From Echinococcus granulosus (lineage: Eukaryota; Platyhelminthes; Cestoda; Cyclophyllidea; Taeniidae), in NCBI RefSeq assembly GCF_000524195.1, contig NW_020170442.1, positions 372,001 through 436,000 on the forward strand: a stretch of DNA of 64,000 nucleotides. Direction: 5' to 3'. Positions within the stretch are counted from its first letter, which is position 1. Each line of letters begins with the position of its first letter. The position numbers and the translations under genes were made by a program. Shown piece after piece: positions 39,401-47,167 of this stretch. The notes beneath the pieces were generated by a model, which saw nothing but the letters and a program-made list of their open reading frames with translations, was not told the DNA's origin and searched no databases.

Positions 39401-42400
39401 TCGTTAAGAAGGGGCCCACAGGTACCACCGAAGAAGGTGGAGTTGATCAGGCGGTGCAGAAGGCCCACAATTTCAGTGCATAGGGCTTCATTCCGCATTG
39501 GATCCGTTGGCAACATTGTCACTGCCTGTGCCACCTGTAAAGGGAAATGAATGCACCTAGGTCGCAACAGAGAGGTGTTTTAGAAAACTATTAGAGAACA
39601 GAGGAATGGAAAATATGCAAACCTGTGTATTGTTGATCTGAGAGAACAAAGGGAAACCTCCGGAGATGGGCATCTGGGAGAAGGAAGCGAGGGAGGAAAA
39701 CCAGGGTTGACTGGTCGCTGAAGGGTGAGAGCTAATGGACCAAGACTGCTGCGAGGCGGTGCGGAAATTGGAGCTTCTTACCTGAAAGACAACGAGACTT
39801 GAGATTGGTCAATGTGGAATCACCCAATCGGGCTTCGCACATATGCACTAATCGAATTGGAAGAAGTCAAATAGAAGATAGAGATTCCGCTAATCATGAT
39901 TTAATAGTCAAGAGTTACTTGTTGGATCTAACAGCGCATAAGCGCTACGTTTATAACTAATTTAATGGTCATTTTGTACCACTGAGATCGTCTAACGAGA
40001 TAAACTGACCTTGACTTCAGAAATTAGAGGCACCAACTCGGTCACAAATCTACGTATTTTAGAGCGCGTCTTACTTAAGTTGGACAAAAGAAAAGAAACA
40101 GTAATTTTTAAAATTCTAAGTTAGTATGTGGTGAAGAAATTCATAACTATTTTCTGACTAGTGGATTACCATCGAAAGTCAAGCTTCATTTGAAACAAAA
40201 ACCGTACCTTAAATGGACCCAGTTGAGAGTTGCTGACTGGCACAGATTGGATAAGCATTGTGAGTTGATTTTAATTTTACAAGATTTTCAATCATCCTAT
40301 AAACCACTTACTACGTACTCCGGTCACAAGACCTAGGTGGAGAAGCTTTGCGTGTTTTAGTCTTTTTGGTTCCAAGTACGGAATTCGGTATGAGTAACCT
40401 CAATAAATCAGTAATTTTCTAAAATTTGTCAAATCTCTCCCGGATGCGTCTCTACATATCCGTTTCGTTTGTCCTTCAACCCCAAAGTCATCTCCTCTAA
40501 ATCAGAAATAAAGAGGCTAGATAATGAAATACGGCCGGTGCTACTCACTCGGAGGTTCTTGAGCAAAATGACAAATCCCGCGACAGCAATTCGGCGCACG
40601 GGAGCTGAGTAGTTAATAGCCATCATTCGCAGAGTCAGAATGACACGGGATTGGAGGGAAACAAGGGATTCCATAGATTTGCCGCCGATGGAACCACCAC
40701 CAGCGTTACTGGCTTTGATAGAAGAGACGGAGACCACAAAAAGAGGGAGGAGGGCATGGAGAAGGGCTGTAGAGACCTCCAGTGGAAAGGTGCCAAGGCA
40801 CTCCATAAGGGGAATGAGCGATTCCGCTGAAGCCTCAGCGAATTCCACTGGACAGAGAGCAGCCAACTCACCCAACAATTCTGTAAGGGAAGGCGGAGGA
40901 TGAGTTAACTAGTCGGCTGAAATGAGGCAGACCTACCTGTCATTTGAAAGCACGTTAATTTGCCCGGCTCCGACCAGATATAATGCAGTGCGGTGCCCAC
41001 GATGATCTCACGAAATCCTGTTAGAGCCTTAAATAGGATGGCAAATTTTCGTGCAATCAATGCATTATAGAAGTAGATAGGACGTATAAAATGCTTCAAA
41101 ACCATTATTTTTACGTTTCAAAGCCTTGGAAACCAAATTAATTACTTAGAATAATGCCTTCGCACCGATTTTTACTTTCAATTAGAAATAACTAATTTCC
41201 CAAATATCTTTATGTGGTGTCTCGACTGATATTTTTAGGAGATTTCGTTGTTATGTGTTGAATAAAATGAGATGCAACGTGTTACGATAGAATGTCGGCA
41301 ATAAAAGTGCATTACTGCGAATTTTGAGGAACTGAAAGTTCTCGAACTCCATCTTTGTGGAGTGTCAAGAAAGACAAAAATTGGCAAGTGGTGTTTTAAG
41401 AGAAAGGCAGCCACTTTTACTACATCAGAATGCGCGGCCAAACTTACCAAAAAAATACTGAGAAATAGCTCTCTCTCCTTCTTATTTTTATCCCACTAGA
41501 CTTGGAGATTGTTTTTCCCCAAATAGGTGCATTGTTTTTTGAAATTCATCTTGCTTTCCTGCTTTCCTAATTCTGCACACCATCAGACTTCATATTTATC
41601 AGGAAGTTAGGTACGTTATACATCCTCTATTTCATCTATTCGAAGTAAGGGTAATACAAATCCAGAATTCTTCAGATTGTGACAACGTGCACAAACCGTT
41701 AGAGATCACTTATCATTACCTGAAAAATTTCCGTGAGTACATTGATAGCCAAACGAGAGATTCGCAACTTTGGAGACAAAGTAGAGGAAGAAGAGGAAAG
41801 GTTGTGATCCTGCTGTTGTTGGAGCTGGATTAATTTCCGCACCGTCAGAGCGCGTTGGGACTTGGCGGCCTGACAACGGCCCTGGCCCAGGGGCCCACCC
41901 TCCCCAACACCCGCGCAACCAAATCGGCCAAGAGCCCCGCCAACTGACTTGAGCAACGCGAAGCAGTAGCGGATCAAACCGTTCACCACACCGCTCCATA
42001 CGGTGTTCGAACTAGGGGAATGATGTGGTGAAATTTCTTTTATAACGTAACTTGACTCCCTCCAAGATTTTGATGCTGAACTGGGAACAACGTTTAATTC
42101 GTTTCACTCACCCAAACACCATCCATATATCCTTTTAAGTGCACTAAGAACTAAGAACTATTTTATTCGACGTAACTAGCTGAGGTTCGGCTCAGGCAAT
42201 GAAACAATTCGAAATCTCCTCGACTGTGACTAATAAATATCACCTGAAATACTTTGGGCCAAATTTTCATCGGTTTGTTTTTCAAGGACTGAATACACTA
42301 GATTCTCGCTTTAAAATCCCCAATAAAAAAAACCTGAAAGTGAGTAATCCACTATGAATTTCCTTAGTTAAATCATATGCTACAAAATTATTAAAATAAC

Positions 42401-44600
42401 TCATCTGACAGCCACGATCGAAACAATGTATACGGCTGAACTAAATGGTTTTATTACAAGAAGGCCAAGAATGTCCAGCTTTTGGACTGAGGTTGATTTA
42501 TGTTCTACCAATGTTGTGACAGCATTAGGTGCTGCACTAGGTGGCTAGTCATAGCCGTCTGAAGAGTATGCCCCAAGTATAGTGAAATCTTAGTTACCAG
42601 TTGGTGAGGATTTGATCAGCGGTAGCTTCGGGCTCCTGAAGCGGAACGCACACTTTTCGCAGAAAAGCTGATCCCGAAATTAGGTCATTGCTGGTGTAGG
42701 TGTACGCAGTGGCGGCGCAAAGATGCTTCATTATCTGGCAGGAGAAGGGAACGGAAGACAACCAAGTTAAAACATATTGAATGTAATTATTAACGTGCGC
42801 TGCGAATGCGTACTTGCTGTGCGTGTTTCGATTCGCCAGAAAGAATAAGCGCTGCGAGAACAAAGGAAAATGTTCCGAGAACACTCGAAACGGGAATAGT
42901 CTAAAGGAGAGGTCAAATTAGGTTCATGATTCCACAAGGACCTTCAGAGTTTTGGCTATTTGTTCTGTCATGAATTCGTGCGTTTTGGAGGTCGACATGA
43001 GACAAGAAAGCATCTTTCCAAGGAGATCTACAGCCGCTTTGGCTCTAAAGGGGAGAAAATGAAATATGATTGTTAGTATGAGCGCAATGATTTAAGGGAA
43101 AGCAAAACAGGAACGCGAAAATTAACTTACGAATTCTGCCGCATGTCTTCAAAGAGTCTGTTTAGCTTCTCTATGGTCATACCAGTGAGGTTCTAAAGAA
43201 GGATGCAAGGAGGCTAGAATGCGTATCTGCAAAAAGGGCCTTTTTAGATTAGGTTAAGGACATGCCTCTAATTGAAGTTCTTTTCGCAAAAACAAAATGG
43301 CAAACCAACCCACTAAATAACGCATAACGCTAGCCGCTTTCGTGAATAAAATCAGTTCTGCAACAACCAATACGGAAAAGAAGTTAGGATGCATTTGTTC
43401 TCCTAAATCGAACGCAAAAAGTTAACAGCACACAAGCATTGAAAAACGAACCAGATCTTTAAACCTTAAGAGAGTACAGAGCGAGATAGCCTGATCTTCT
43501 GGTGATAAGGCGCCACTTTTAATGCACTCAAATGTCTTCTTAATGAAGGAAACCATGGAGGCCAACTGAAAGTCCCTGCTCACTAGAGCCGACAACAAGG
43601 CGCTCAGATTCGAGGAATTCCACCTGATTTTTGTTGATGTAAAGGTTTTTTAGCACCCGATCAAGGGAAATGTCAATTACAATGTAGAACATACAGACTC
43701 GCACAGAGCCTATCACTGATTGAAGTGCTGACGCCTTTTGATTCTTCCAACTTGCTCATTAGAGAGACGAGAACCTCAAAGATACTAGAAGAATGAACAA
43801 CAGAATGAGAACTGAATTTCTGTACATTTGCTTTTCTATGCACTCCTCATGAATATACTGAATTATGTGATGTGCCAATCTTTCACGTTTCCAAGTCTCC
43901 ATCAGGTCTATCTATAGAGCAAGGTAAATGTTGGGCAATTAGAATTACGCATTGCAAAAGAAAGGCAATGACGGACTCGCGATACTCCATAGTGATGGCG
44001 TTTTTCCAGAGGCAGCAAACGATATCCTCACATACTTCCAGCATTTCCTCACTCTTGGTAAGTTCTAAATAATAAATAGCTGAAGTGTGCAAATACCGCA
44101 AAAAATCCTCTCAAGACCTGCCAGTTGTTCTAGGTTGAATTCCGTGGTCAACATCCGTTGAAGAAAGTTCTGAAGCTAAAATACATGTAGTTTCTAGTTA
44201 TTTGAATCTGCAACAAAATGAAAAAGGCTCTAGTATTCATCCACAAAACTATTACAAGATAGGGCAGCACGATCATGAGCTTCCCACTTAGAAACAGAAA
44301 AGTTGAAAATTCCTAAAACTGGAAAATTCCTAATGCCAAACCAAAGAATTCTGATCTTATGCCACAATATTCCGGCATTTCCATACCAACTAGATTTAAC
44401 GAGTAGTATCTAAACCCACTCTAAATTACTACCAACTATTTCCACTAAGATAAATTCAATAAAGCCAACTAGAACACATTAGCACAAATCAATATCCACA
44501 AGTTGAAAGTGCTTTTGAGTACCGAAACTTGTGTTTGATTTCCCAACTGCAAAAAGAAATCCTTGAAGTCGCTCTTCACAGCGTTCCATTCCGACGCCAT
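29651..44600 (-). CDS. FANCI: FANCI orthologue (Fanconi anaemia group I protein), complete 26-exon gene
   Basis: FANCI pairs with FANCD2 as the ID clamp that is monoubiquitinated and locks on DNA during interstrand crosslink repair in the nucleus. The 26 exons below sum to 4,836 nt, or 1,611 residues plus stop, with every junction in matching phase. Human FANCI has 1,328 residues; the excess is low-complexity loops. Conserved blocks in order are LGTFSFVLAALI at about 253, VRRIAVAGFVILLKNLR at 542-558, MLLGLYDACLEF in exon 17, ALNQALEDVLWLVED in exon 22, FERVVRLYGRQISPHSYTFV in exon 24, LIPQLIFAVEQYESLL in exon 25 and LSRDFRI in exon 26. The C-terminus is acidic with EDGV and a basic GRKRP. 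At the position of human Lys523 there is Met533, but an SQ/TQ cluster follows at 568-611. Start Met was chosen because the downstream frame matches the family N-terminus. Exon 1 and the exon 23 donor are the least certain parts. Confidence 0.93.
30941..31039 (-). CDS. FANCI: FANCI exon 25
   Basis: MSRNLKDAKLIPQLIFAVEQ, then YESLLSTLSKRSK, one of the strongest family matches. A vertebrate loop before it is absent. Donor GTCTGT. Confidence 0.95.
31615..31731 (-). CDS. FANCI: FANCI exon 24 (GC donor)
   Basis: YITIVQRNVGTFPATFERVV, then RLYGRQISPHSYTFVYFVQ, an excellent FANCI match. The exon must end at CAG|GCGAGA, so the intron appears to be GC-AG. Confidence 0.9.
31909..32126 (-). CDS. FANCI: FANCI exon 23
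   Basis: NGSFATSRGAAGGGGSSFVF, then DMLLTLGEAVDELLQ and GLFDLL. The donor CTG|GTCAGG is the only nearby one preserving frame with exon 24. A similar GTCAAT site after 31860 would add VRLTKHVSATHLAHIQ but shifts frame. Confidence 0.75.
32947..33163 (-). CDS. FANCI: FANCI exon 22
   Basis: A Ser/Pro-rich stretch, then SVLQVLMSALNQALEDVLWL, the conserved Leu-Glu-x-Val-x-Trp-Leu helix of FANCI. Acceptor CCACTTTAG, donor GTAGGC, phase 1. Confidence 0.93.
33312..33408 (+). repeat. Trinucleotide microsatellite (TAG/CAG interrupted)
   Basis: About 97 bp of imperfect (TAG)n with regular CAG interruptions, in the 809-nt FANCI intron between exons 21 and 22. It creates the artefactual poly-Val and poly-Tyr open frames on both strands. 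Confidence 0.97.
33973..34288 (-). CDS. FANCI: FANCI exon 21
   Basis: LDRVLIWLLRLLGIKEEAFE, then TVRLVLQLARLLGS, a Ser/Thr/Ala insert and LTWDDLVILLAADVRAIL. Acceptor CTGTTTTCAG, donor GTAGGT, phase 0. Confidence 0.88.
34887..35080 (-). CDS. FANCI: FANCI exon 20 (GC donor)
   Basis: GWVTRILSATSPSIGASTQH, then LLTDLTILLPMLIRLCEART. The frame can only join exon 21 through AACAG|GCAAGC, a near-perfect GC-AG donor, phase 2. Confidence 0.85.
35167..35515 (-). CDS. FANCI: FANCI exon 19
   Basis: LTIRFYAAHLEAVEGGTQNP, then WVVTEGLGSRRLLRLVCSLY and an acidic insert with DDVDGEKVEGEENGS. Donor GTTAGT, phase 0. Confidence 0.85.
36047..36457 (-). CDS. FANCI: FANCI exon 18
   Basis: The longest exon. It runs from ATWFHLKRLFAHRESARKLL through Ser/Thr-rich loops to YRAAFVRIVARIL. 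Donor GTATGG is chosen because phase 2 joins exon 19. The 188-residue plus-strand frame at 35944-36510 is antisense shadow. Confidence 0.85.
36807..36940 (-). CDS. FANCI: FANCI exon 17
   Basis: ANRARLTMLLGLYDACLEFE, the conserved short helix of the mid-protein. Consensus GTAAGT donor, phase 2. Confidence 0.9.
37855..38121 (-). CDS. FANCI: FANCI exon 16
   Basis: EVLVWCLQILLSLPLFRHHW, a Ser/Gln/Thr-rich loop, then RAASLLINLASGL. Acceptor CGTTGTAG, donor GTGAGT. Two other minus frames over this exon are shadows. Confidence 0.85.
38820..39050 (-). CDS. FANCI: FANCI exon 15
   Basis: GLCEVAVSNRGLVGPVLTLF, then FNGLPLKLSQLIS and ESGSELCFQDHP. Ends at a moderate GTATCT donor, phase 0. Confidence 0.88.
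39367..39534 (-). CDS. FANCI: FANCI exon 14
   Basis: VAQAVTMLPTDPMRNEALCT, then EIVGLLHRLIN, matching the conserved Asn-Glu-x-x-Cys-x-Glu-Ile helix. Donor GTGGGT. Confidence 0.92.
39623..39781 (-). CDS. FANCI: FANCI exon 13 (SQ/TQ cluster)
   Basis: Fifty-three residues that are very Ser-rich, with SQ at residues 568, 582, 593 and 605 and TQ at 610 of the model. In vertebrates this position carries the ATR-phosphorylated SQ cluster that controls ID activation. The exon itself starts with GTAAGA, a donor-like string. Confidence 0.9.
40549..40880 (-). CDS. FANCI: FANCI exon 12 (ubiquitination-site region)
   Basis: Reads LLGELAALCPVEFAEASAES, then FPLEVSTALLHALLPLFVVS, a Gly/Ser insert, and VILTLRMMAINYSAP up to VAGFVILLKNLR. 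The family places the monoubiquitinated lysine two residues after LxL in this helix; here it is Met (codon 40624-40626), with no Lys between the KSMES insert and LLKN. Donor GTGAGT. Confidence 0.96.
40937..41027 (-). CDS. FANCI: FANCI exon 11
   Basis: ALTGFREIIVGTALHYIWSE, ending CFQMT. Donor GTAGGT, phase 1, with a 56-nt intron before exon 12. The acceptor CTATTTAAG is plausible. Confidence 0.75.
41720..42011 (-). CDS. FANCI: FANCI exon 10
   Basis: SNTVWSGVVNGLIRYCFALL aligns with the family's Trp-x-x-Val-x-x-Gly-Leu helix. A Gly-rich and Gln-rich insert (QLQQQQDHNLSSSSS) follows, then RLAINVLTEIFQ. Donor GTAATG. Confidence 0.85.
42598..42734 (-). CDS. FANCI: FANCI exon 9
   Basis: IMKHLCAATAYTYTSNDLIS, then GSAFLRKVCVPLQEP. 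Strong acceptor TTCTCCTGCCAG, donor GTAACT, end phase 2. The open frame extends upstream to 42884, but the better model splices there. Confidence 0.8.
42814..42900 (-). CDS. FANCI: FANCI exon 8
   Basis: TIPVSSVLGTFSFVLAALIL, then SGESKHAQQ. Together with the start of exon 9 (IMKHLC) it matches a conserved FANCI helix pair ending in Lys-His-Leu. Acceptor CTCTCCTTTAG, donor GTACGC. Confidence 0.8.
42942..43044 (-). CDS. FANCI: FANCI exon 7
   Basis: AKAAVDLLGKMLSCLMSTSK to EQIAKTLK. Phase 2 in, phase 0 out. It is followed by a 41-nt intron. Confidence 0.78.
43131..43192 (-). CDS. FANCI: FANCI exon 6
   Basis: A 62-nt exon, NLTGMTIEKLNRLFEDMRQN, with a consensus GTAAGT donor and TTCTTTAG acceptor. 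Confidence 0.78.
43452..43623 (-). CDS. FANCI: FANCI exon 5
   Basis: WNSSNLSALLSALVSRDFQL, then FIKKTFECIKSG, aligning with the helical N-terminal domain of FANCI. Start phase 2; the donor GTTCGT is only moderate. Confidence 0.78.
43695..43784 (-). CDS. FANCI: FANCI exon 4
   Basis: Reads IFEVLVSLMSKLEESKGVST and ends SDRLCASL. With exon 5 it forms LCASLW, matching the family's Leu-Cys-x-x-x-Trp. Donor GTATGT. Confidence 0.8.
43887..44064 (-). CDS. FANCI: FANCI exon 3
   Basis: Helical segment LTKSEEMLEVCEDIVCCLWK to IDRPDGDLET. Start phase 1, end phase 2; donor GTGAAA is weak, but the phase agrees with exon 4. Confidence 0.7.
44118..44175 (-). CDS. FANCI: FANCI exon 2
   Basis: Encodes LQNFLQRMLTTEFNLEQLA, resembling the N-terminal helical segment of FANCI. 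Acceptor TATTTTAG, donor GTCTTG, end phase 1. Confidence 0.65.
44529..44600 (-). CDS. FANCI: FANCI exon 1 (start codon)
   Basis: Begins MASEWNAVKSDFKDFFLQLG; the ATG has a purine at -3 and G at +4. Two phase-0 donors are possible, GTTTCG after 44529 or GTACTC after 44523 (two more residues). Neither is strong, so the first exon is provisional. Confidence 0.5.
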
Positions 44601-45669
44601 TTCACACGACAATATAAGCCGCGCTTTCGAAGCAGTGAGGAGATAGTGATCAGGTAAAACATAAATTTCACATAATAATTTAACTGAGCAACCCAACAAG
44701 TTGACCAATTAAACTTTGCCGACGCAAATAGTAAAAGACTTTTATTCATGAAATTCGACTTTCTGTGAGATTGTGTTAGTTCCAAATCTGACACTAATCG
44801 CAGTATGGCTCCAACAAGGTAGAATAAATGTAAAAGTTGCTAAAGAACCGTGCAGTTGCCGCTCTAAGCCATAACATCTTAAAAGTAGTAGCACAATTTT
44901 TCCTCTGTTTGTTATTGAAGTGAATTCGATTAAGTGAAGCGTCACTGGCAGGATTATGTTTAGCGATTTCATGGCCTTTAAATATGTAGACACTCCGATT
45001 TTGCAGGAAGAAGGCCGGTAAATGTTTGCAGACGTGCAGCACTCCAAGCAATTCCTGAGGCCGTAAGAGGTCATATCAGTATAGAAGATGCGTGAAGAAG
45101 AGCTGAGGTTACTGACATGGCCTGGAGACCATGAGTATAATAAGCGGGGATTTAAGTGTGGAGCGAGACTCCTCGGTCTCCGCTTCCCGATCCCTAGCGT
45201 TCCTAGGCAAGCCCGGTTGATTTACTTTGGACATCTTTATTAAAGACGACAAGATGTACAGGGAAAATACAATATTCAAGAAGGAGGGGAGCCGCAGTCG
45301 CTAGGTAAGGGAGAGGGCGATCCAGTTACCAGGTTCGAATTTTCTGCTTCCCTCCTCCCTGAAAGGCACATTAAAACAACATAAGTATTACATTAAGTGC
45401 CGCGTAATCAAGCACGGTTTTGTACAACCCATTAGAGCACTACCGGTTATCAAAGCTTAGGGTATGATTGGATCTGTTTACCTCCTTGGGGATTAGTGAC
45501 GCTAGATCAGCCACGAGGCCGTCGCAAACTTTTCGCTTTTCGTTAAAAGGCATTTCGTATTTTAGAACACGCAATTTGCGGTACAGCCTTTTGGTCATTG
45601 CATTAGTCTCCTAATCCTTTTTATACCTTAAGAATATACGCTTCTTTATCGTATTCTGTTTTGTTATGA

Positions 45670-45732
45670 CTTCAGGGAAGGCTCGGAGTGCTGCAAAATA
45701 TTTTAACGAGTAGTTTCTTAGCGAAATTCTTG
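45670..45732 (+). repeat. Diverged direct repeat, copy A (LTR-like)
   Basis: CTTCAGGGA... CTCGGAGTGCTGCAAAAT ... TTCTTAGCG resembles 46080-46148 with small indels. Confidence 0.5.
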
Positions 45733-46079
45733 ATCCCATTTTCATCACTGTCAATTTTAGGCAGATGTATCAACTATGCCCCGAGAACGCCTTTAGAAAC
45801 GCAGGTGCCTTTTCCATCCCAGTCTAATCAAGGAATGTTTACTTAGCATGGAGTAGCAGCTTAAATTGAGATCACGACAAAACACACTTTGGATATGAGA
45901 TACGATAGATTCTGTGAAAATTGTAATACGATAGTGGTTTATCCCTCGGTTCTGGTGAGGCGCCACTAGCCCCCTTGTACCTCGCTGGGTGGGCTGGTCT
46001 TTTGGGCCATGCCAATAGCCCAGACACCTTCTCCGTGCTAAATATATATATTCTGCACGAGTATTGTGTCTTCTTTCGT

Positions 46080-46148
46080 CTTCAGGGAGTCTCGGGACGC
46101 TACAAAATCCCTACTTGAGCAAGTAGAATTTGCTTAGCGTCCTGGTTG
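46080..46148 (+). repeat. Diverged direct repeat, copy B (LTR-like)
   Basis: CTTCAGGGAGTCTCGGGACG, then CTACAAAATCC and TGCTTAGCG, about 410 bp from copy A and just after an AATATATATATT element. It could be the R/U5 end of an old LTR. Confidence 0.5.
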
Positions 46149-46882
46149 TTTTTATAAGAAAAATATAAAGATATTTCACTAAAAAAGTGGCACATGATTA
46201 AGGAAGTACTCATTACGGCTAAACCACAAAAGTAAATTTCCGAAGGTGGTCTCCTGCTCTGCCTTCAGTTGTTAACTTTGAACCCCCCAGCCACTTTTAC
46301 TCGACTTTCCCAAATGAAGCGCAAACTCTGGGCTTGGTGAAATTCGTAACTATCCCCTACTTTGCACATCCCATTCACTCCTAAAAAGGGCAGAACCCAG
46401 ATCGTCACAAAACTCGTCAATCTTAAATACAACCTGCCCAACCAACGTCCTTCCTGGCTATGTTACGATGCCATGATAACCCACATCACCAGTTACTCTG
46501 CTTATTTTTGACTTTCCAACATTCTTAAAGCTAGGTTTACGCTGGGAAGCACGTGGACACATTACCTACTCCCATGGCGTCTGGTCATCTAAAAGGTGTG
46601 CCACTAAAGAGGACCGAGTATGACTAGACTAGCCTTGCTTGATATCCAGCTCCCAATCGGGTACATGAAGGTATCCGAAATCGCAGAAACTAAAAGCGAG
46701 TATCATCCAAGCACGGAAACTCGTAGTCCAGTTTGGTGAAAGATCAGAACGGAGGATGTACACGTTGATTACAAATTACCATGAAAATGAGCACGAGGAC
46801 ACACATGTTGTGGTGTCGGAGGCGGGGCTGCAAGAAAACAGATAGACACACAGGCAGCAAATAAGTGAAAGCGGGGTATGTA

Positions 46883-47167
46883 TCAGGGGACTAAAAGGAG
46901 GGGCAGGAGGAGGCGGTTTCCTGAGATTCGTGCTCCATTGCCCCCTCCCCTGGCGCCACCACCGTCTCCCACAATGGAAGTGGTGGCGTTGGCGGCGTTG
47001 GATGACGCGGAAGCAGCAGCGGAAGAAACAGTGGCAAAGGCAGAGTGCGGTTTCGAAGGGTAGGAGGGACTGCGGTGCAGTTTCGGCAAGCGGTCCAGCT
47101 GCTTCACCAGCGCAGTGAACTCCGGTCGGTCCTGTGGGTGATAGGACCAACACTGACGCATTACCTC
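46883..47167 (-). CDS. KSR: KSR terminal exon
   Basis: EVMRQCWSYHPQDRPEFTAL, then VKQLDRLPKLHRSPSYPSKP, completing the kinase C-lobe. An Ala/Ser and Gly-rich tail ends LLLPLLLVP before TGA. The overlapping 135-residue minus frame (46776-47183) is out of phase. Acceptor CCCTTGTAG. Confidence 0.93.
   Translation of the reverse strand, partial: EVMRQCWSYHPQDRPEFTALVKQLDRLPKLHRSPSYPSKPHSAFATVSSAAASASSNAANATTSIVGDGGGARGGGNGARISGNRLLLPLLLVP

Larger units (their letters stand above)
44601..46882. other. Intergenic region between FANCI and KSR
   Basis: It should hold the FANCI promoter (just above 44600) and the KSR 3' UTR (below 46883). From about 45100 to 46150 it is GC-richer and contains two diverged copies of a 65-bp sequence, an ATATATATA stretch at about 46040 and palindromic patches, all suggestive of a decayed LTR. 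No gene was recognised. Confidence 0.55.

Noticed and set aside
45320..45345. B-box-like GGTTCGAAT suggesting a tRNA or SINE
   Set aside because: No A box, cloverleaf or terminator at the right spacing.
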